This document shows, piece after piece, positions 12,072-23,459 of a DNA stretch of 64,000 nucleotides. The number at the start of each line of letters is the position of its first letter. Position 1 is the stretch's first letter. A program made the translations under genes and the position numbers. Source of the stretch: Prorocentrum cordatum (taxonomy: Eukaryota > Sar > Dinophyceae > Prorocentrales > Prorocentraceae); NCBI GenBank assembly GCA_963575745.1, contig CAUYUJ010018296.1, forward strand, positions 135,324 to 199,323, written 5' to 3'. The notes below the pieces were generated by a model, which was not told where the DNA came from, did no database searches, and saw only the letters and a list, made by a program, of their open reading frames with translations.

Positions 12072-12235
12072 GGTGAGCTCCTGCTTCGGCCAAGTCATCG
12101 TGGGTCCCACAGTAAGATGATGATGGCAGCAGCCAGCTCCGTCCGCCGCCTGAGGGCGCGCGCCCATGTGTGCGATTTCCCAGCCCGCCGACCTTGAGAA
12201 ACGAATTCATGATTTGGCAAGGTTGGACAGCGTTG

Positions 12236-12480
12236 GAGCTTTTTGTATCTGTTCGGGGCAGAGCCTCAGGGCCTCTTCCGACGTGAAGTGATATTGTGCG
12301 TCTCCCTCCTATTTATGACTGCCTCGGTCCGAGCCAGCTCGTGCGAGACTCGAGGGAAAAATGCTATCAACTTGCTTCGCGACGTGAAGTGTTTGTTTTC
12401 TCTCTCTCTCTCTCTCTCTCTCTTTGGAGGCTGCCGCCAGATCCGATGCTGTGTGGTCTAGCCTCTGGGTCTGGTCCGAA
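12236..12480 (+). repeat. Duplicated segment, uninterrupted copy (empty site)
   Basis: This segment runs from gagctttttgtatctgttcg to gatgctgtgtggtctagc. It is repeated from 12593, where the second copy is split by a 1139-bp element. The sequence ccgacgtGAAGtgatattg (GAAG at 12285-12288) is the unfilled counterpart of that insertion site. A (CT)n run lies at 12401-12423. Confidence 0.8.
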
Positions 12481-12645
12481 ATATGTGCTGTCTACACGTG
12501 TCTTTCCATGCGCGGGAGGGGTTGGTCCATGGCCGCCCCGCCCGCCCGCCCTATGTGGTGGCTCCGTTCATGCAATGTCTGGGAGAGCGCTCGAGCTTTT
12601 TGTTTCTGTTCGGGGCAGAAGCTCAGGGCCTCTCCCGACGTGAAT

Positions 12646-13784
12646 CCCACCAGCCCTCTGGGCGTCGGTGGTTTAGGGCGTTTCTTCTTCCACCCCTCCC
12701 TCTTCCCCTTCGGGGAGGGGTTTACCCCTCCCCCTACCCCCTCCCCGCTGACCTGGACAGGAGGGGCGGGGAGCGGTCAGAGCGTCCAAGATGGCCCAGG
12801 ACGGCTCCAAGAGGGCCTCAGAGAGCCCAAGATCGCCTCCAAGATGGCTCAAGATAGCGCAAGATGCCTGAAGATGGTTCAGAAGACGCTCCATCACGTT
12901 CCAAGACCGCTCCAAGATGGTTCCACGTGCCCACAAGAGCATCATTAGAGTGCCCTCAAAAGGCCGAAATGCTTCACCCCCCAGGGAAAATCAATGTTTT
13001 TGGTGTTCTCACTTTTTCGCTTCCGAAGCCCATCCGAGGCTTCAAGATGGCGCCAAGATGTCCCAACTGGGCCCCAACAGGGGCCCAATAGAGCCTCAAG
13101 ACTGCGTCAGCAGCGTCCAAGAGCGCTCCAAGAGCGATCCAAGAGGGGTCCAGGAAGCGATTTTAGACAGTCTGGAGGGGCAGCGCTAATTAAAGCTCTG
13201 CTCTTCTTTGATAGATTTGCTCCAAAATGGCTCAATATAGCTCCAATAGGGGCCCAAGAGAGCCTCAGGACGGCTCCAAGAGCGGCCACGAGCGCCCCAA
13301 GAGCGATCCAAGAGGGGTCCAGGAAACGATTTTTGGAGCTCCTGGGGGGCGAGCCAAGTTGAGGGACCCTCCTTCGTTGATCGATCTCCTCCTAAATGGC
13401 TCCAAGAGACGTCTTGGACTCTCCTCTTGGGCCCTGCGCGCGGGCGGGCGGAGCGCCGCCCGCCCGCCCGCAAGGCCCAAGAGCCCACCAAACCGTTCGA
13501 AGATACCTCCAAGACGCCACCAGGGAGGAGGAAGAGGCGGAGGAAGAGGAGGAGGAGGAGGAGGAGGAGGAGGAGGAGGAGGAGGAGGAGGAGGAGGAGG
13601 AGGAGGAGGAGGAGGAGGAGGAGGAGGAGGAGGAAGAAGAGGAGGAGAGGGAGGAGGAGAGGAGGAGGAGGAAGAAGGCGGAGCAGAAGGAGGAAGAGGG
13701 GGAGAAGAACAGCTGCCGATCATCGGCGCTCTTCGTTCGAGTGCCTGGTGTAGGATGGGCTGGTGGGGATACGCGAAGCGTCAA
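12646..13784 (-). mobile_element. Introner-like element, family A, copy 1
   Basis: Non-autonomous, about 1139 bp, between direct GAAT copies at 12642-12645 and 13785-13788. The empty paralogue has a single GAAG. On the minus strand it opens ttgacgcttcgcgtat then ccccaccagccc, and closes gggctggtggg. The inverted repeat is thus cccaccagccc, with a 16-base extension at one end only. The interior near the closing end has cttccccttcggggagggg and tttacccctccccctacccc, shared with copy 2. The rest is G-rich units in reverse, an AT-rich core with aaaatcaatg, and a (GGA)n tract. There is no coding capacity. Confidence 0.75.
13530..13700. repeat. (GGA)n microsatellite inside element A copy 1
   Basis: Nearly pure gga/gag run. 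ORFs of poly-Glu, poly-Gly, poly-Arg, poly-Pro and poly-Ser are repeat artefacts. Confidence 0.95.
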
Positions 13785-13969
13785 GAATTGATATTGTGCG
13801 TCGCTGTCAGAGTCCGAACCAGCTCGTGCGAGACTCGAGGGAATTAAATGCTGTCAACATGCTTCGCCACGTGAGTTGTTTCTTGTCTCTTTTGAGGCTG
13901 CCGCCTGATCCGATGCTGTGTGCTCTAACCTCCCGTTCTTGCTCGGTAATTGCCCCGCTAGCGTCTCGC

Positions 13970-14070
13970 GTGTATGTATGCATGCATGCATGCATGCATG
14001 CATGCATGCATGCATGTATGTATGTATGTATGTATGTATGTATGTATGTATGTATGTATGTATGTATGTA
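13970..14070. repeat. (ATGC)n/(ATGT)n microsatellite
   Basis: tatgcatgcatgc then tatgtatgtatg run. Confidence 0.95.
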
Positions 14071-14079
14071 TAGTATGGG

Positions 14080-14900
14080 TTTCAATCATGTCCGTGCGCA
14101 CATATGTGTATATACTTATAATGCATCGAACATGATATATTCATACATGTGTATGTATAGAATTAGAGAGAACGATAAAGAGAAACATAGAGAGGGAGAG
14201 AAAGAGAAATAGAGAGAGAGAGAGAGACATGGTGAAAACTTTATTTATATTGGGGAGAGGGAAAGGATGAGAGGGGGGCAAGCTAGATACACTCGCGCCA
14301 CAGGTTGCAAAAACCATCACCAATCCCATTTTATGGGTCAGCGTGCGCTTCTAGTCGCCTGGCCGGGTGGTGATCGCACCTTGATCCCCAGATGACATCT
14401 GCAGTGCTTGACCAGTTGCCTACAGCAAGCGTGAAGATGTTGTTAGATTAGGAAGGGGGCACATACGGATACACTGGGTGTTGACGATGATACGAAAACG
14501 AGGTGGAGTACGATGAAACGGATTACGAAGAGGGTCGCAATGATGTTGAGGAGGTGGATCAGGATTCGGCTGCTGCTGATTGTGGTGATTAGGTCGATGA
14601 GCAGGGAAATCATGAGGATGTGATGAGCGATGCTGATCAGGAAGGGGATGATGCTGATGCGCAGGAGGGTGTGGAGGATGACGGGAAGGAGGGGACGGTT
14701 GAGGGAGGGGACATTTGGTTGGAATATTGGATCTAGTGCAGTGTGCGAGTGGAGGCGAGAGATTGTTCGTTATCGAGGCGCTTTCATTCACGGCCGCTCT
14801 CAGCACGGGCCTCTGGAAGCCCAGGGGCGGGCGGGATGTCTTCGAGAGCCCCCTGCCCCACGTATGGGGGTTCTCACATTCCGGAGTGGAGTAGAGCGTT
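14080..14900. other. Mostly unique, AT-richer sequence without a supported gene
   Basis: A (GA)-rich tract lies at 14162-14225. The part from about 14440 to 14740 is rich in gat/gag on the plus strand and gives His/Pro-rich ORFs on the minus strand, with no domain recognised. Confidence 0.4.
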
Positions 14901-14917
14901 TTTTGTTTCGTGACGCA

Positions 14918-14923
14918 TCCTTT

Positions 14924-14954
<31 letters not shown>

Positions 14955-15142
14955 TTCCTCTCTCTCTCTCTCTTTCTCCCCCCCTCTCTCTCAACTCTCT
15001 CCCCTTTCTCTCCAATCGTTTTTTTTGTTGTTTCCCCCCCCTTTCTCTCTTTTTTTCCTTTCTCTTTCTCCTCTCTCTCTCTCTCCCCCCCTTTTTTTGC
15101 TCTCTCTCTCTCTCTTTGTATCTCTCTCTCTCTCTCTCTCGC
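14918..15142. repeat. (CT)n and T-rich pyrimidine tract
   Basis: Long polypyrimidine run of ctctct with T and C homopolymer islands, likely able to form triplex DNA. Confidence 0.9.
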
Positions 15143-15429
15143 TCTTGCGGGGGCATGTTCGGAAGCTTCCTTGTTCTCCTACTACTTCTGCCTCCTGCGG
15201 CTCCTCCTCCTCGTCCCGCTCGCTGCTGCTGCTGCTGGTCCTCCCCCTCCTCCTCCATCGCCTCTTCCTTTCCGCGGAAGTTCGGGGAGAGTGTCTGGCA
15301 CCCTCCGGGTCACGCCACGTTGCAGAGCTCGCTGTGAGGACGAGAGAATCCTGGGTTCGCCCTTCGTGAGCACCATCGTGGTAGAGGCCAACCTCCCTTT
15401 CCTGGCCTGAGGGACGAGGTAAAATGGGG

Positions 15430-15815
15430 TAGGAGGAGGAGGAGGAGGAGGAGGAGGAGGACCAGGAGGAGGAGGAGGAGCAGAAGGAGGGGGAGGAGGA
15501 GGAGGAGGAGGAGGAGGAGGAGAAGGAGGAGGAGGAGGAGGAGGAGGAGGAGGAGGCCGTCAGTCGCCTTGGGGACGGGGAGGAGGAGGGAGGAGGAGGA
15601 GGACCAGGAGGAGGAGCAGGAGGAGGGGGAGGAGGAGGAGGAGGAGGAGGAGGAGGAGGAGGAGGAGGAGGAGGAGGAGGAGGAGGAGGAGGAGAAGGAG
15701 GCCGTCAGTCGGCTTGGGGACGGGGACGATGAGGAGAAGGAGGAGGATGAGGAGGAGGAGGAGGAGGAGGAGGAGGAGGAGGAGGGTGAGGCGGAGGAGC
15801 AGACGGAGGAGGATG
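15430..15815. repeat. (GGA)n satellite with internal duplication
   Basis: gga repeats containing the non-repeat insert gccgtcagtcg-ccttggggacggg twice (about 15557 and 15700), which shows a duplication inside the tract of roughly 145 bases. Confidence 0.9.
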
Positions 15816-15904
15816 AGTGAGAGAAGTGACATGAGATACGGTGGCTGTGGTGATCATGAGGATGATCCGAGGATGCCGATGATGGTCATTTTACTAGCCT
15901 GGAA

Positions 15905-16013
15905 GATCGCCTATCTCGATGCCGATCTCAAGGATTCCCTCAGTTCGCGAGGGTGCATCCCAAATTCAGACTGTCATCGCCTTTTGACTTGTTCATCTTA
16001 TGGACAGGGATAG
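15905..16013 (+). repeat. Dispersed 110-base repeat, copy 1 (partner at 56969)
   Basis: The stretch atcgcctatctcgatgccga continues through tcaaggattccctcag, gtcatcgccttttgac and acagggata. It aligns over about 110 bases with 56969-57085 in the same orientation. Confidence 0.65.
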
Positions 16014-16027
16014 GCTGGTTATCATTG

Positions 16028-16072
16028 TACTGGCCTCCGGCCAGTGCAGCCGATCCGGGGCGCTCGCGATGG
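16028..16072 (+). repeat. Short dispersed palindromic repeat, copy 1 (partner at 59055)
   Basis: tggcctccggccagtgcagc then cgatccgggg and cgctcg. The first 13 bases form a hairpin. About 40 bases match 59058-59096. Confidence 0.6.
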
Positions 16073-16074
16073 TG

Positions 16075-17290
16075 CCAGGGTTCGCTTGCAGATTTTCGGT
16101 TGCTTGGGTGGCCGTAGGCTGGTGGCTGACAGGTTGTTTTGGCAGGCCGATGGCATATCGGGTATTGGCTGTGTTTGCTTGTGGGTAGCTTGTTTGCGGG
16201 CTCGTTGGCTGAGGGCTCGGCTCGTTGGTCGCTAGTTGGGTGGCCCGTAACGTGAAACTTCCCCTTCACTGTTGCTCCCCTTTCATTTCCCTCTCGTCTT
16301 ATGTATTTGATTGTCTTGTTGTTGCTACTGCCTCCTTTTCACAACCTTCTTGCTCTGCATCGGGGGCCTCGGGGGTCTTTGGCAGGCGTTTTCGAGCCGT
16401 CTTGGCGCCACATTGGGTCGTCTTGAGGCCGTCTTGGGGCTATCTTGGGTCTGCTGTGTGCTCGGTGTTCGTGCAGAGCTCTTAGGATGAGCGAGCGTTG
16501 GCGAAGTCCGCTGAACAATCCCTTCACGCCGTGGCTCTCAAGAGCGGACGGCGAGGGAAGCAGCTTTTCGCTTCACGGTTTTTTCCAGGGCGATCAGTGG
16601 CGCGCAAAGCGCCCTGGACGCCACGGCTCGGAAGATCTTCTGGTGGCGCGCACGTTCCCGTGCTTCTCGTTCCTGGGGCTGGCTTACTCCGAACGCTCGA
16701 GGCCCGTTGAGCTGGCGGGTTTGCAGGGGAGGGTGTCTGCAATTTTGGACTCTTTGCGTATTCTCACCAGCCCCCTCTCGGCGACAGCTTCACGCGTCTG
16801 CCCGCGACCCCCCCCCCAAAAAGTATTCTCACCAGCCCATCCAGGAAGGATCCCTTTGATAGCCGACGCGGGAAGGGAATCAGATGCGCATATAGGCAAG
16901 CGAACCGAGGAGGACGGGGAGAAGCCCGAGGACAAGTAGGGTGACCAGGACGAGGACGAGGATGGGCCAGGAGGAGGAGGAGGAGGAGGAGGAGGCGAAC
17001 GATGAGGAGGACTAAGAAGCCGCCGTGGTTGCTTACTGGTGCACTTTTGGAACCCTCATGGGTTTTTTGTTGCAATTTTGGGGTTTTAGTTCTTCCTGCT
17101 TCCCCTCCTTGCTTTCGCCTGCCCCCTTCATGTGTACATGTGAATGCTATGAGCCTCGAGTTCGTACTGCTACTGCCCCCATGGATCTCACGCGCTTTTC
17201 ATATCATTATGTGGGGAACTCCGATCGCAGAACTTCACGGGTTCCTGGGTGTGGGGGCCGTCTTCGTGGTTTCACGGGGGACCTCGAGGT
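16075..17290. other. Unique sequence with two element-end-like motifs, no gene supported
   Basis: A short G-rich array lies at 16360-16450. Two motifs like the family A element end occur: gcgtattctcaccagccccc near 16757 and gtattctcaccagcccat near 16820. No convincing ORF. Confidence 0.35.
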
Positions 17291-17530
17291 CATCTTGGAG
17301 AGCATCGGTCACAGGAGGCTCCTCGCTTTCGGTTCCCCCTCAGGAGCTCACAAAGTCACTTCTTGGAGCTCTCTTGGCGTGTTGTCTGGGGTGTTCTGGC
17401 ACTCTTCGGCCGCGTTTCGGAGGTCTGCGGGTCGTCTTGGGGCGCTCTTACGGCGTTTTGGGGTGCTCTAGGGGCTGTTTTGGGGGTCTTTTGAACCATT
17501 ATCAGGGCGCTCTTGGGGTGTGTGGTGGCC
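17290..17530 (+). repeat. Degenerate G-rich 12-16-base array
   Basis: Units such as tcttggagctctcttgg and cgtcttggggcgctctt are members of the dispersed array family. Confidence 0.45.
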
Positions 17531-17824
17531 TAAGACGCCCATCGGAAGCAGAACGGCGAGAATGTACTAACGAATCATGTTTATGGTGCTGATCAAGGGT
17601 TTCTGCCTCCAGGGGGGTGGGGGTCCTCGAAGATATTCGAGAGCACTTGGATATGTCTTGTGCTTCTGTCTGGTGCGCCGTCTCGCGCAAAGAACCTGTC
17701 GTGATTTCGGTGACAGCGCCAACAAGAGCGGCATCGACGCGCTCATGCATGTTGCCATAGTCGTCGTCGCGGCTCGTGGGTGGAACCGTAAATGGGCATG
17801 AAGGTGTCAGTGCGAATGAGGGCG

Positions 17825-17951
17825 GGATGATGATGCTGCTGCTGATGATGACGATGATGATGATGGTGATGATGCTGATGATGCTGATGCTGATGAGGAT
17901 GATGCTGATGATGATGATGATTATGGTGATGTTGATGATGATGCGGATGAT

Positions 17952-18011
<60 letters not shown>

Positions 18012-19372
18012 CTGCTGATGCTGATGGCGATAATGCTGATGCTGTTGCTGCTGATGCTGATGCTGATGGTGCTAATGATGGGGGTGATGGCCATGGTATT
18101 GCGATGGTGATGGTGATGATGCTGATGAGGATATGATACTGGTGCCGAGCTGCAAATGATGATGCTGCTGGTAATGATGATGATGATGGTGATGATGATG
18201 ATGGTGGTGGTCGTGGTGATGGTGGTGGTGATGATGATGCCGATGATGCTGAGGCTGATGATGATGACGATGCTGATGCTTATGATGCTGATGATGATGG
18301 TGATGACGATGATGATAATCTTGCAGATGATGGTGGTGATGATGATGCTCATGCTGATGCTGATGCTGATGATGATGCTGTTGGTGATGATGTTGAGGAT
18401 GCGGACGATGACGACGATAATGATGGTGGTGATGATGATGGTGATGATCATGATGATGCTGCTGATTATACAACTGATGTTGATGATGCTGATGATGATG
18501 CTTATGATGGTGATGACGAGAGTGATGATGGTGATGATGATGATGGTGATGGCGATGGCGATGGTGATTGTGATGGTGATGATTGCGGGGGTGATGGTGA
18601 TGACGACGATGCTGATTCTGATGATGACGATGATGATGATGATGGTGATGATAATTCTGATGATGCTAATGCTGATGACGATGAGGAGGATGATGACGGT
18701 GATGCTGATGACGGTGATGCTGATGATGGTGCCGTTGATGATGATGGTGAGGATGCGGACGATGATGATCATATTGATGATGATGGTGATGATGATGATG
18801 ATGATGCTGATGCTGATGATGATGATGATGATGTTGATGACGATGCTGATTATGACAAGGATGGTGATGATGCTGATGATGGTGATGACGAGAGTGATGG
18901 TGATGATGATGATCATGGTGATGGCGATGGTGATGGTGATGGTGATGGTGATGGTGATGGTGATGTTTGTGATGATGATGACGACGATGGTGATGATAAT
19001 GATGATGATTCTGATGAGGAGGAGGATGACGATGATGATGCTGATGCCAGTGATGATGATTCTGATGATGATGCTGCTGCTGATGATGATGATCATGAGG
19101 AAGACTATGATCATGAGGATGATGATAATGATGATGGTGCTGCTGCTGATATTGATGATGATGATGATGATGATTATGATGATGTCGCTGCTGCTGCTGA
19201 TCATGCTGCTGCTGATGATGATGATGATGATGATGATGATGCTGATGATGCTGATGCTGATGCTGCTGATGCTGATGCTGATGATATTGCTGCTGCTGAT
19301 GATGATAATGATGATGAGGATGAAGATGAGGATAATGATGAGGATAAGGATAGTCATCATGCTGATGATGGA
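17825..19372. repeat. (GAT)n-rich triplet satellite
   Basis: About 1.5 kb of gat, gct, ggt and gac triplets. The triplet phase holds for long spans, so Met-rich (plus) and His- or Ile/Ser-rich (minus) ORFs run for hundreds of codons. These are not genes. Confidence 0.95.
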
Positions 19373-19374
19373 CG

Positions 19375-19550
19375 ACGACGACGAGGAGGAGGAGGAGCAG
19401 GAGGAGGAGGAGGAGCAGGAGGAGGAGGAGGAGGAGGAGGAGCAGGAGGGAGGAGGAGGAGGGAGGAGGAGAGGAGGAGGAGGAGGAGGAGAAGGAGGAG
19501 GAGCAGGAGAAGGAGGAGGAGGAGGAGGAGGAGGCGGAGGAGGAGCGGGA
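19375..19550. repeat. (GGA)n microsatellite
   Basis: Purine-only gga tract directly continuing the gat satellite. Confidence 0.95.
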
Positions 19551-19920
19551 TCTCGAACCCCAGACCCCGGATCCCGGATCTCGGACCCCAGACCCCGGAT
19601 CTCGGATTCCGAATTCGGACGCCGCGCCCCCTGATCCCGGACTCTGGACCTCGGACCCCGGCTGCCAGCCTCGGGCCTTCGGACCCCAGTGCTGGGACGC
19701 TGGACCCCTGGACCTCTGGTCCCAGGCCGCGGACGCCGGATCCCGGACCTCTGATCCTGGGCTTCGGACGCTGGATCTCGGACCCATCCTCCTCCTCCTC
19801 CTCCTCCTCCTCCTGCTCCTGCTCCTCCTCCTCCTCCTCCTCCTCCTCCTCCTTCGGACGCTGAACCCGCGACCCGGGATCCTGAACCTCAGACTTCGGG
19901 CCGCGGACCCATCTCGGCGG
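19548..19920. repeat. Degenerate 12-14-base repeat (ggatcccggacctcgga type) with (CTC)n block
   Basis: Units of cccggatctcgga and ggaccccagac repeat to about 19785. A (CTC)n tract at 19788-19852 follows, then more of the unit. Confidence 0.7.
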
Positions 19921-20029
19921 AGAGAGCGGAGCACGGAGCGGAGCATCGGGATCCCCCCTTGCAGAGCGGAGCTCAATCGAAGCTTGAGCCCACGCTCTTT
20001 GAAGTTCGCACGCCCGATCGGCGGATCTG

Positions 20030-20645
20030 TTTGATTATGATGATTATGGTGATTGTGCTGGGGATGGGGATGGACGGTGATGATGCTGCTGATGATGATG
20101 GCGATGATGCTGATGATGATGACGATGCTGAGGATGATGATTCTGATGCTGATACTGAAAATGATAATAATAATGATGATGATGATCATGATGATGCGGA
20201 TGATGCTGATGCTGATGATGCTGCTGCTGATGATGATGGTCATGATAACGATGATGATGCTGATGCTGATGCTGGTTAGGATGATGGTGATGAGGATGAT
20301 GGTGATGTTGGTGTTGATGATAATGATAATATAGTGATGATGCTGATGATGCTGCTGCTGACGATGACGATTATGATGACGATGCTCCTGCTGCTCATGA
20401 TGATTCGGATTCTGCTTATGACTCTGATTCTGATGATGTACATGATGATGCTGCTGATGATGGCGATGCTGATGATGCTTATGATGATGCGGTGATGATG
20501 CTGATTATGATGATGCTGTGTTGATGCTGATGCTGATGATGCTGATGACGATGACGATGACGATGATGCTGATGCTGATGCCGATGATGATGATGAGGAG
20601 GATGATGCTGATGGTGATGATGGTGATGATGAAGATGGCAATGGC

Positions 20646-20721
<76 letters not shown>

Positions 20722-21275
20722 ATGATGATGATAATGATGATTGCGACGACGACGAACATGATGAGGATGCTGCTGCTGATGCTGCTGATGCTGCTGATGA
20801 CGCTGATGGTGGTGGTGGTTATGAGGATGCTGACGATTCTGATTATGCTGATGCTGCTGCTGATGATGACGATGACGATGATGCTGATGATATCGATGAT
20901 GTTGCTGCTGCTGATGATGATTATCAGACCGATGATGGCGATGCTGATGATGCTTATGATGATGACGACTCTGATTCTGATTCTGATTCTGATTACGGTG
21001 GTGGTGTTGATGAGGATGTTGACTGCGATGATGGTGCTGCTGCTGATGATGATGATGCTGATGCTGATTATGCTGATGCTGATGCTGATGATGATGCTGC
21101 TAATGATAATGATGATGGCAACGACGACGACGACGATGATGATGATGATGCTGATGATGACCACAATGACTATGGTAATGGGGACGAGGCTGTTGCTGAT
21201 TGGGATGATGCTGATGCTGCTGCTGATGCTGATGATGCTGATGATGATGATGACGATGATGATGATGAGGAGGAG
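20030..21275. repeat. (GAT)n-rich triplet satellite
   Basis: Same composition as 17.8-19.4 kb, with a pure (GAT)n block at about 20649-20720. ORFs on either strand are repeat artefacts. Confidence 0.95.
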
Positions 21276-21655
21276 GAGGTGGGTATGGTGGCGAGGAGTG
21301 AGAGGAGGACAAGGAGAAGAAGGATGAGGAGGAGAAGGATAAGGATTCCTAACCCTCATGCTCTTTCCCATATTTTTACTCATCATCCTTCCCTTCTCCT
21401 CTTCCTCCTTCCTCACTGCCCTTCTCCACTTTTCTTCCCGCCTCCCCAGCTGTCCCTTCCCATCCTCACCCTCGTTTTCATACTCCATTCCTTCTCGTCC
21501 TCTGCCCCCGCCCAAAACTTCTTGGTGGAGGCTAATGCGTGGGACTCCAGCATGATAGCGGCAAGCATCGGCCGGATTCTGATCGAGGAGCTCCTGGGGT
21601 ACCGCGTCGCCTCGGGCTCAGTTCCATCGGGCGGGACAAGGACGAGGACGAGGAG
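21276..21655. other. Unique spacer between triplet satellites
   Basis: Pyrimidine-rich sequence (21350-21510), then about 130 bases of unique DNA ending in gagctcctggggtaccgcg. A similar phrase, gagctcctagggcaccgtg, follows the satellite at 26658. No gene seen. Confidence 0.4.
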
Positions 21656-22156
21656 GTGATGATGATCATGATGATGGTGGTTGTGGTGGTGGTGGTGGTG
21701 ATGATGATGCTGATGATGATGATGGCGATGAGGATGAGCATGAGGATGACGATGATGATGCTGATGCTGATGCTGATGCTGATGCTGATTAGGATGATGG
21801 TGGTGATAGTGGCGATGATTGTGACGATGATGCTGATGATGAACATGAGGATGCAGATGAGGATGATGAGGATGACGATGCTGCTGATGATGATGATGCT
21901 GATGATGATGGTGATGACGATGAGGATGAGGATGAAGATGATGAGATGCTCCTGCTGAAGATGATGATGATGCAGATGACGATGATGACGAGGACGATGA
22001 TGCTGATGATGATGTTGATGTTGATGCTGATGCTGATGATGGTGATGATGCTGCTGATGATGCTGATGCTGATGCTGATGCCGATTATGATGCTGATGCT
22101 GCTGCTGCTGCTGATGAGGGTGCTGATGCTGATGCTGATGGTGATGATGATAATTA
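21656..22156. repeat. (GAT)n-rich triplet satellite
   Basis: gat/gct/ggt triplets as above. Confidence 0.95.
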
Positions 22157-22417
22157 GTATTTGTGCTTCGCGTGGTGCCCCATTCCATCGTCGTGTAGAC
22201 GGTGCGGCCCCACGCCTGCGACAGCTCCCGCCCGTCTCGAGTCGACGACGCGGGCGCTTTCGCGGCTCCAGGCTGGCGAACGCAGGTGGATCGAGTCGAG
22301 TCCAGGTCCGAGCGCGGTAAGTGAGCCTTACTAGAGGCCAGAAGCTAGAGGCCAGGTACATCATTAGCGATGTACCCAGGACTCGCGCACTCGTGTGGGA
22401 CTTCCTTTCAATTATTT

Positions 22418-23284
22418 AATCGCTTCGCTCATTCCGCCGGCCCATACAGTCTCATGTCTGCCGTTTGCCCGAGGGCCTGGTGTCAATGCGGCGCTTTGGG
22501 GGTTCCTGGGGCCGCTTGGGGGACTCCTGGGGCGCTCGGGGGGGCATTTGGGGGGCCTCCTGGGGCCGCTTGGGGGACTCTTGGGGGCCTCCTGAGGGCC
22601 CCGTGGGGGCCTCTTGGGGCCTCTTAGGGGCCTCGTAGGGGCTTCTTAGGGCCGAGGGCTCGAAATGTTGTTTCGTGTTCCCTCTCTGGGGCCCCTTTGG
22701 GGGCGTTCTTGGGGCCCTCTTGGACCGTTTTGGAGGCTTCTTGGGCCGTCTTCGAGCCCTCTTGGGCCATCTTGGGGCCCTCTTGGGTGCCTCTTGGGCC
22801 CTCTTGGGGCGATCTTGGGGGCCTCTTGGGCCGTCTTGGGGCGTCGGGAAGCCGAAAAGGTGGAAGCTCCAAAATCTCTCAAAAACCTATGGAAAAACAA
22901 TGATTTTTGCCTCCGGGGGCCCTATTGGGAGTGCTCTTGGAGGCCTCTTGGGGCGTCTGGGGGCTATCTTGGGCGTCTTGGAGCGATCTTGTGGCATGTC
23001 GGACCCCTCGTGTACCATCTTGGGGGCCTCTTGGGGGCCTCTTGGCCTTTCTTGGGGCTCTCGGGGACGTCTCGGAGCCCTGTTGGTGCGCTCATGGAGC
23101 GCTCGGGGGGACCCGGCCGGGACCCGGCCGGGACCCGGCCGGGACCCGGCCGGGGACCGGCCGGGACCTGGTCGGGGTACTTTTCGTCCGGGGACCCCCA
23201 GGGGCCGCCCCGCGCGCGCGAACTAGAAAATTGTTAACCAGTTACCGGAGATCTTAGCACGCCTCTGGCCCGTTGGGCCGGCGA
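22418..23284 (+). mobile_element. Introner-like element, family B, copy 1
   Basis: 867 bp between direct ATTT copies at 22414-22417 and 23285-23288. It opens aatcgcttcgctcattcc then gccggcccat and closes gttgggccggcga. The inverted repeat is about 11 bases (tcgccggccca type), again with about 15 extra bases at the opening end. The last 110 bases are almost the same as the end of copy 2 (37195-37305): ggtacttttcgtc, ggggaccccc, gcgcgcgcgaactagaaa, gagatcttagcacgcc. The interior is GGGGCCTCTTGG-type array with an AT-rich core (aacaatgatttttgcctc) and four tandem gggacccggcc units near 23108-23160. No ORF of its own. Whether this copy lies in a gene is not visible. Confidence 0.75.
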
Positions 23285-23459
23285 ATTTCAGACGCCACGC
23301 CTTCGACACTCAGGACTCACGGTCTCGCTCTTGAGTTCCTCACGATTTACTCGGGAATCGCGCTACCGCTAAAGCTTTCCTCGCGATTCGTGCAGGATTG
23401 ACGCTACAGCGACCCGCCTGCTCGACCTGGCCTGGCCGTCTGGGCCCGCCCGCCGCCAG

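Larger units (their letters stand above)
12593..13950 (+). repeat. Duplicated segment, copy split by element insertion
   Basis: The left part (12593-12645) and right part (13785-13950) together match 12236-12480. They share cggggcaga, cagggcctct, cgacgtgaa, then tgatattgtgcgtc, gctcgtgcgagactcgaggg, and gatgctgtgtg. The intervening 1.14 kb is absent from the first copy. Confidence 0.8.

Noticed and set aside
18156-19634. 492-codon Met-rich ORF and the long Ile/Ser- or His-rich ORFs opposite it
   Set aside because: Pure product of gat/gct triplet satellite kept in phase.
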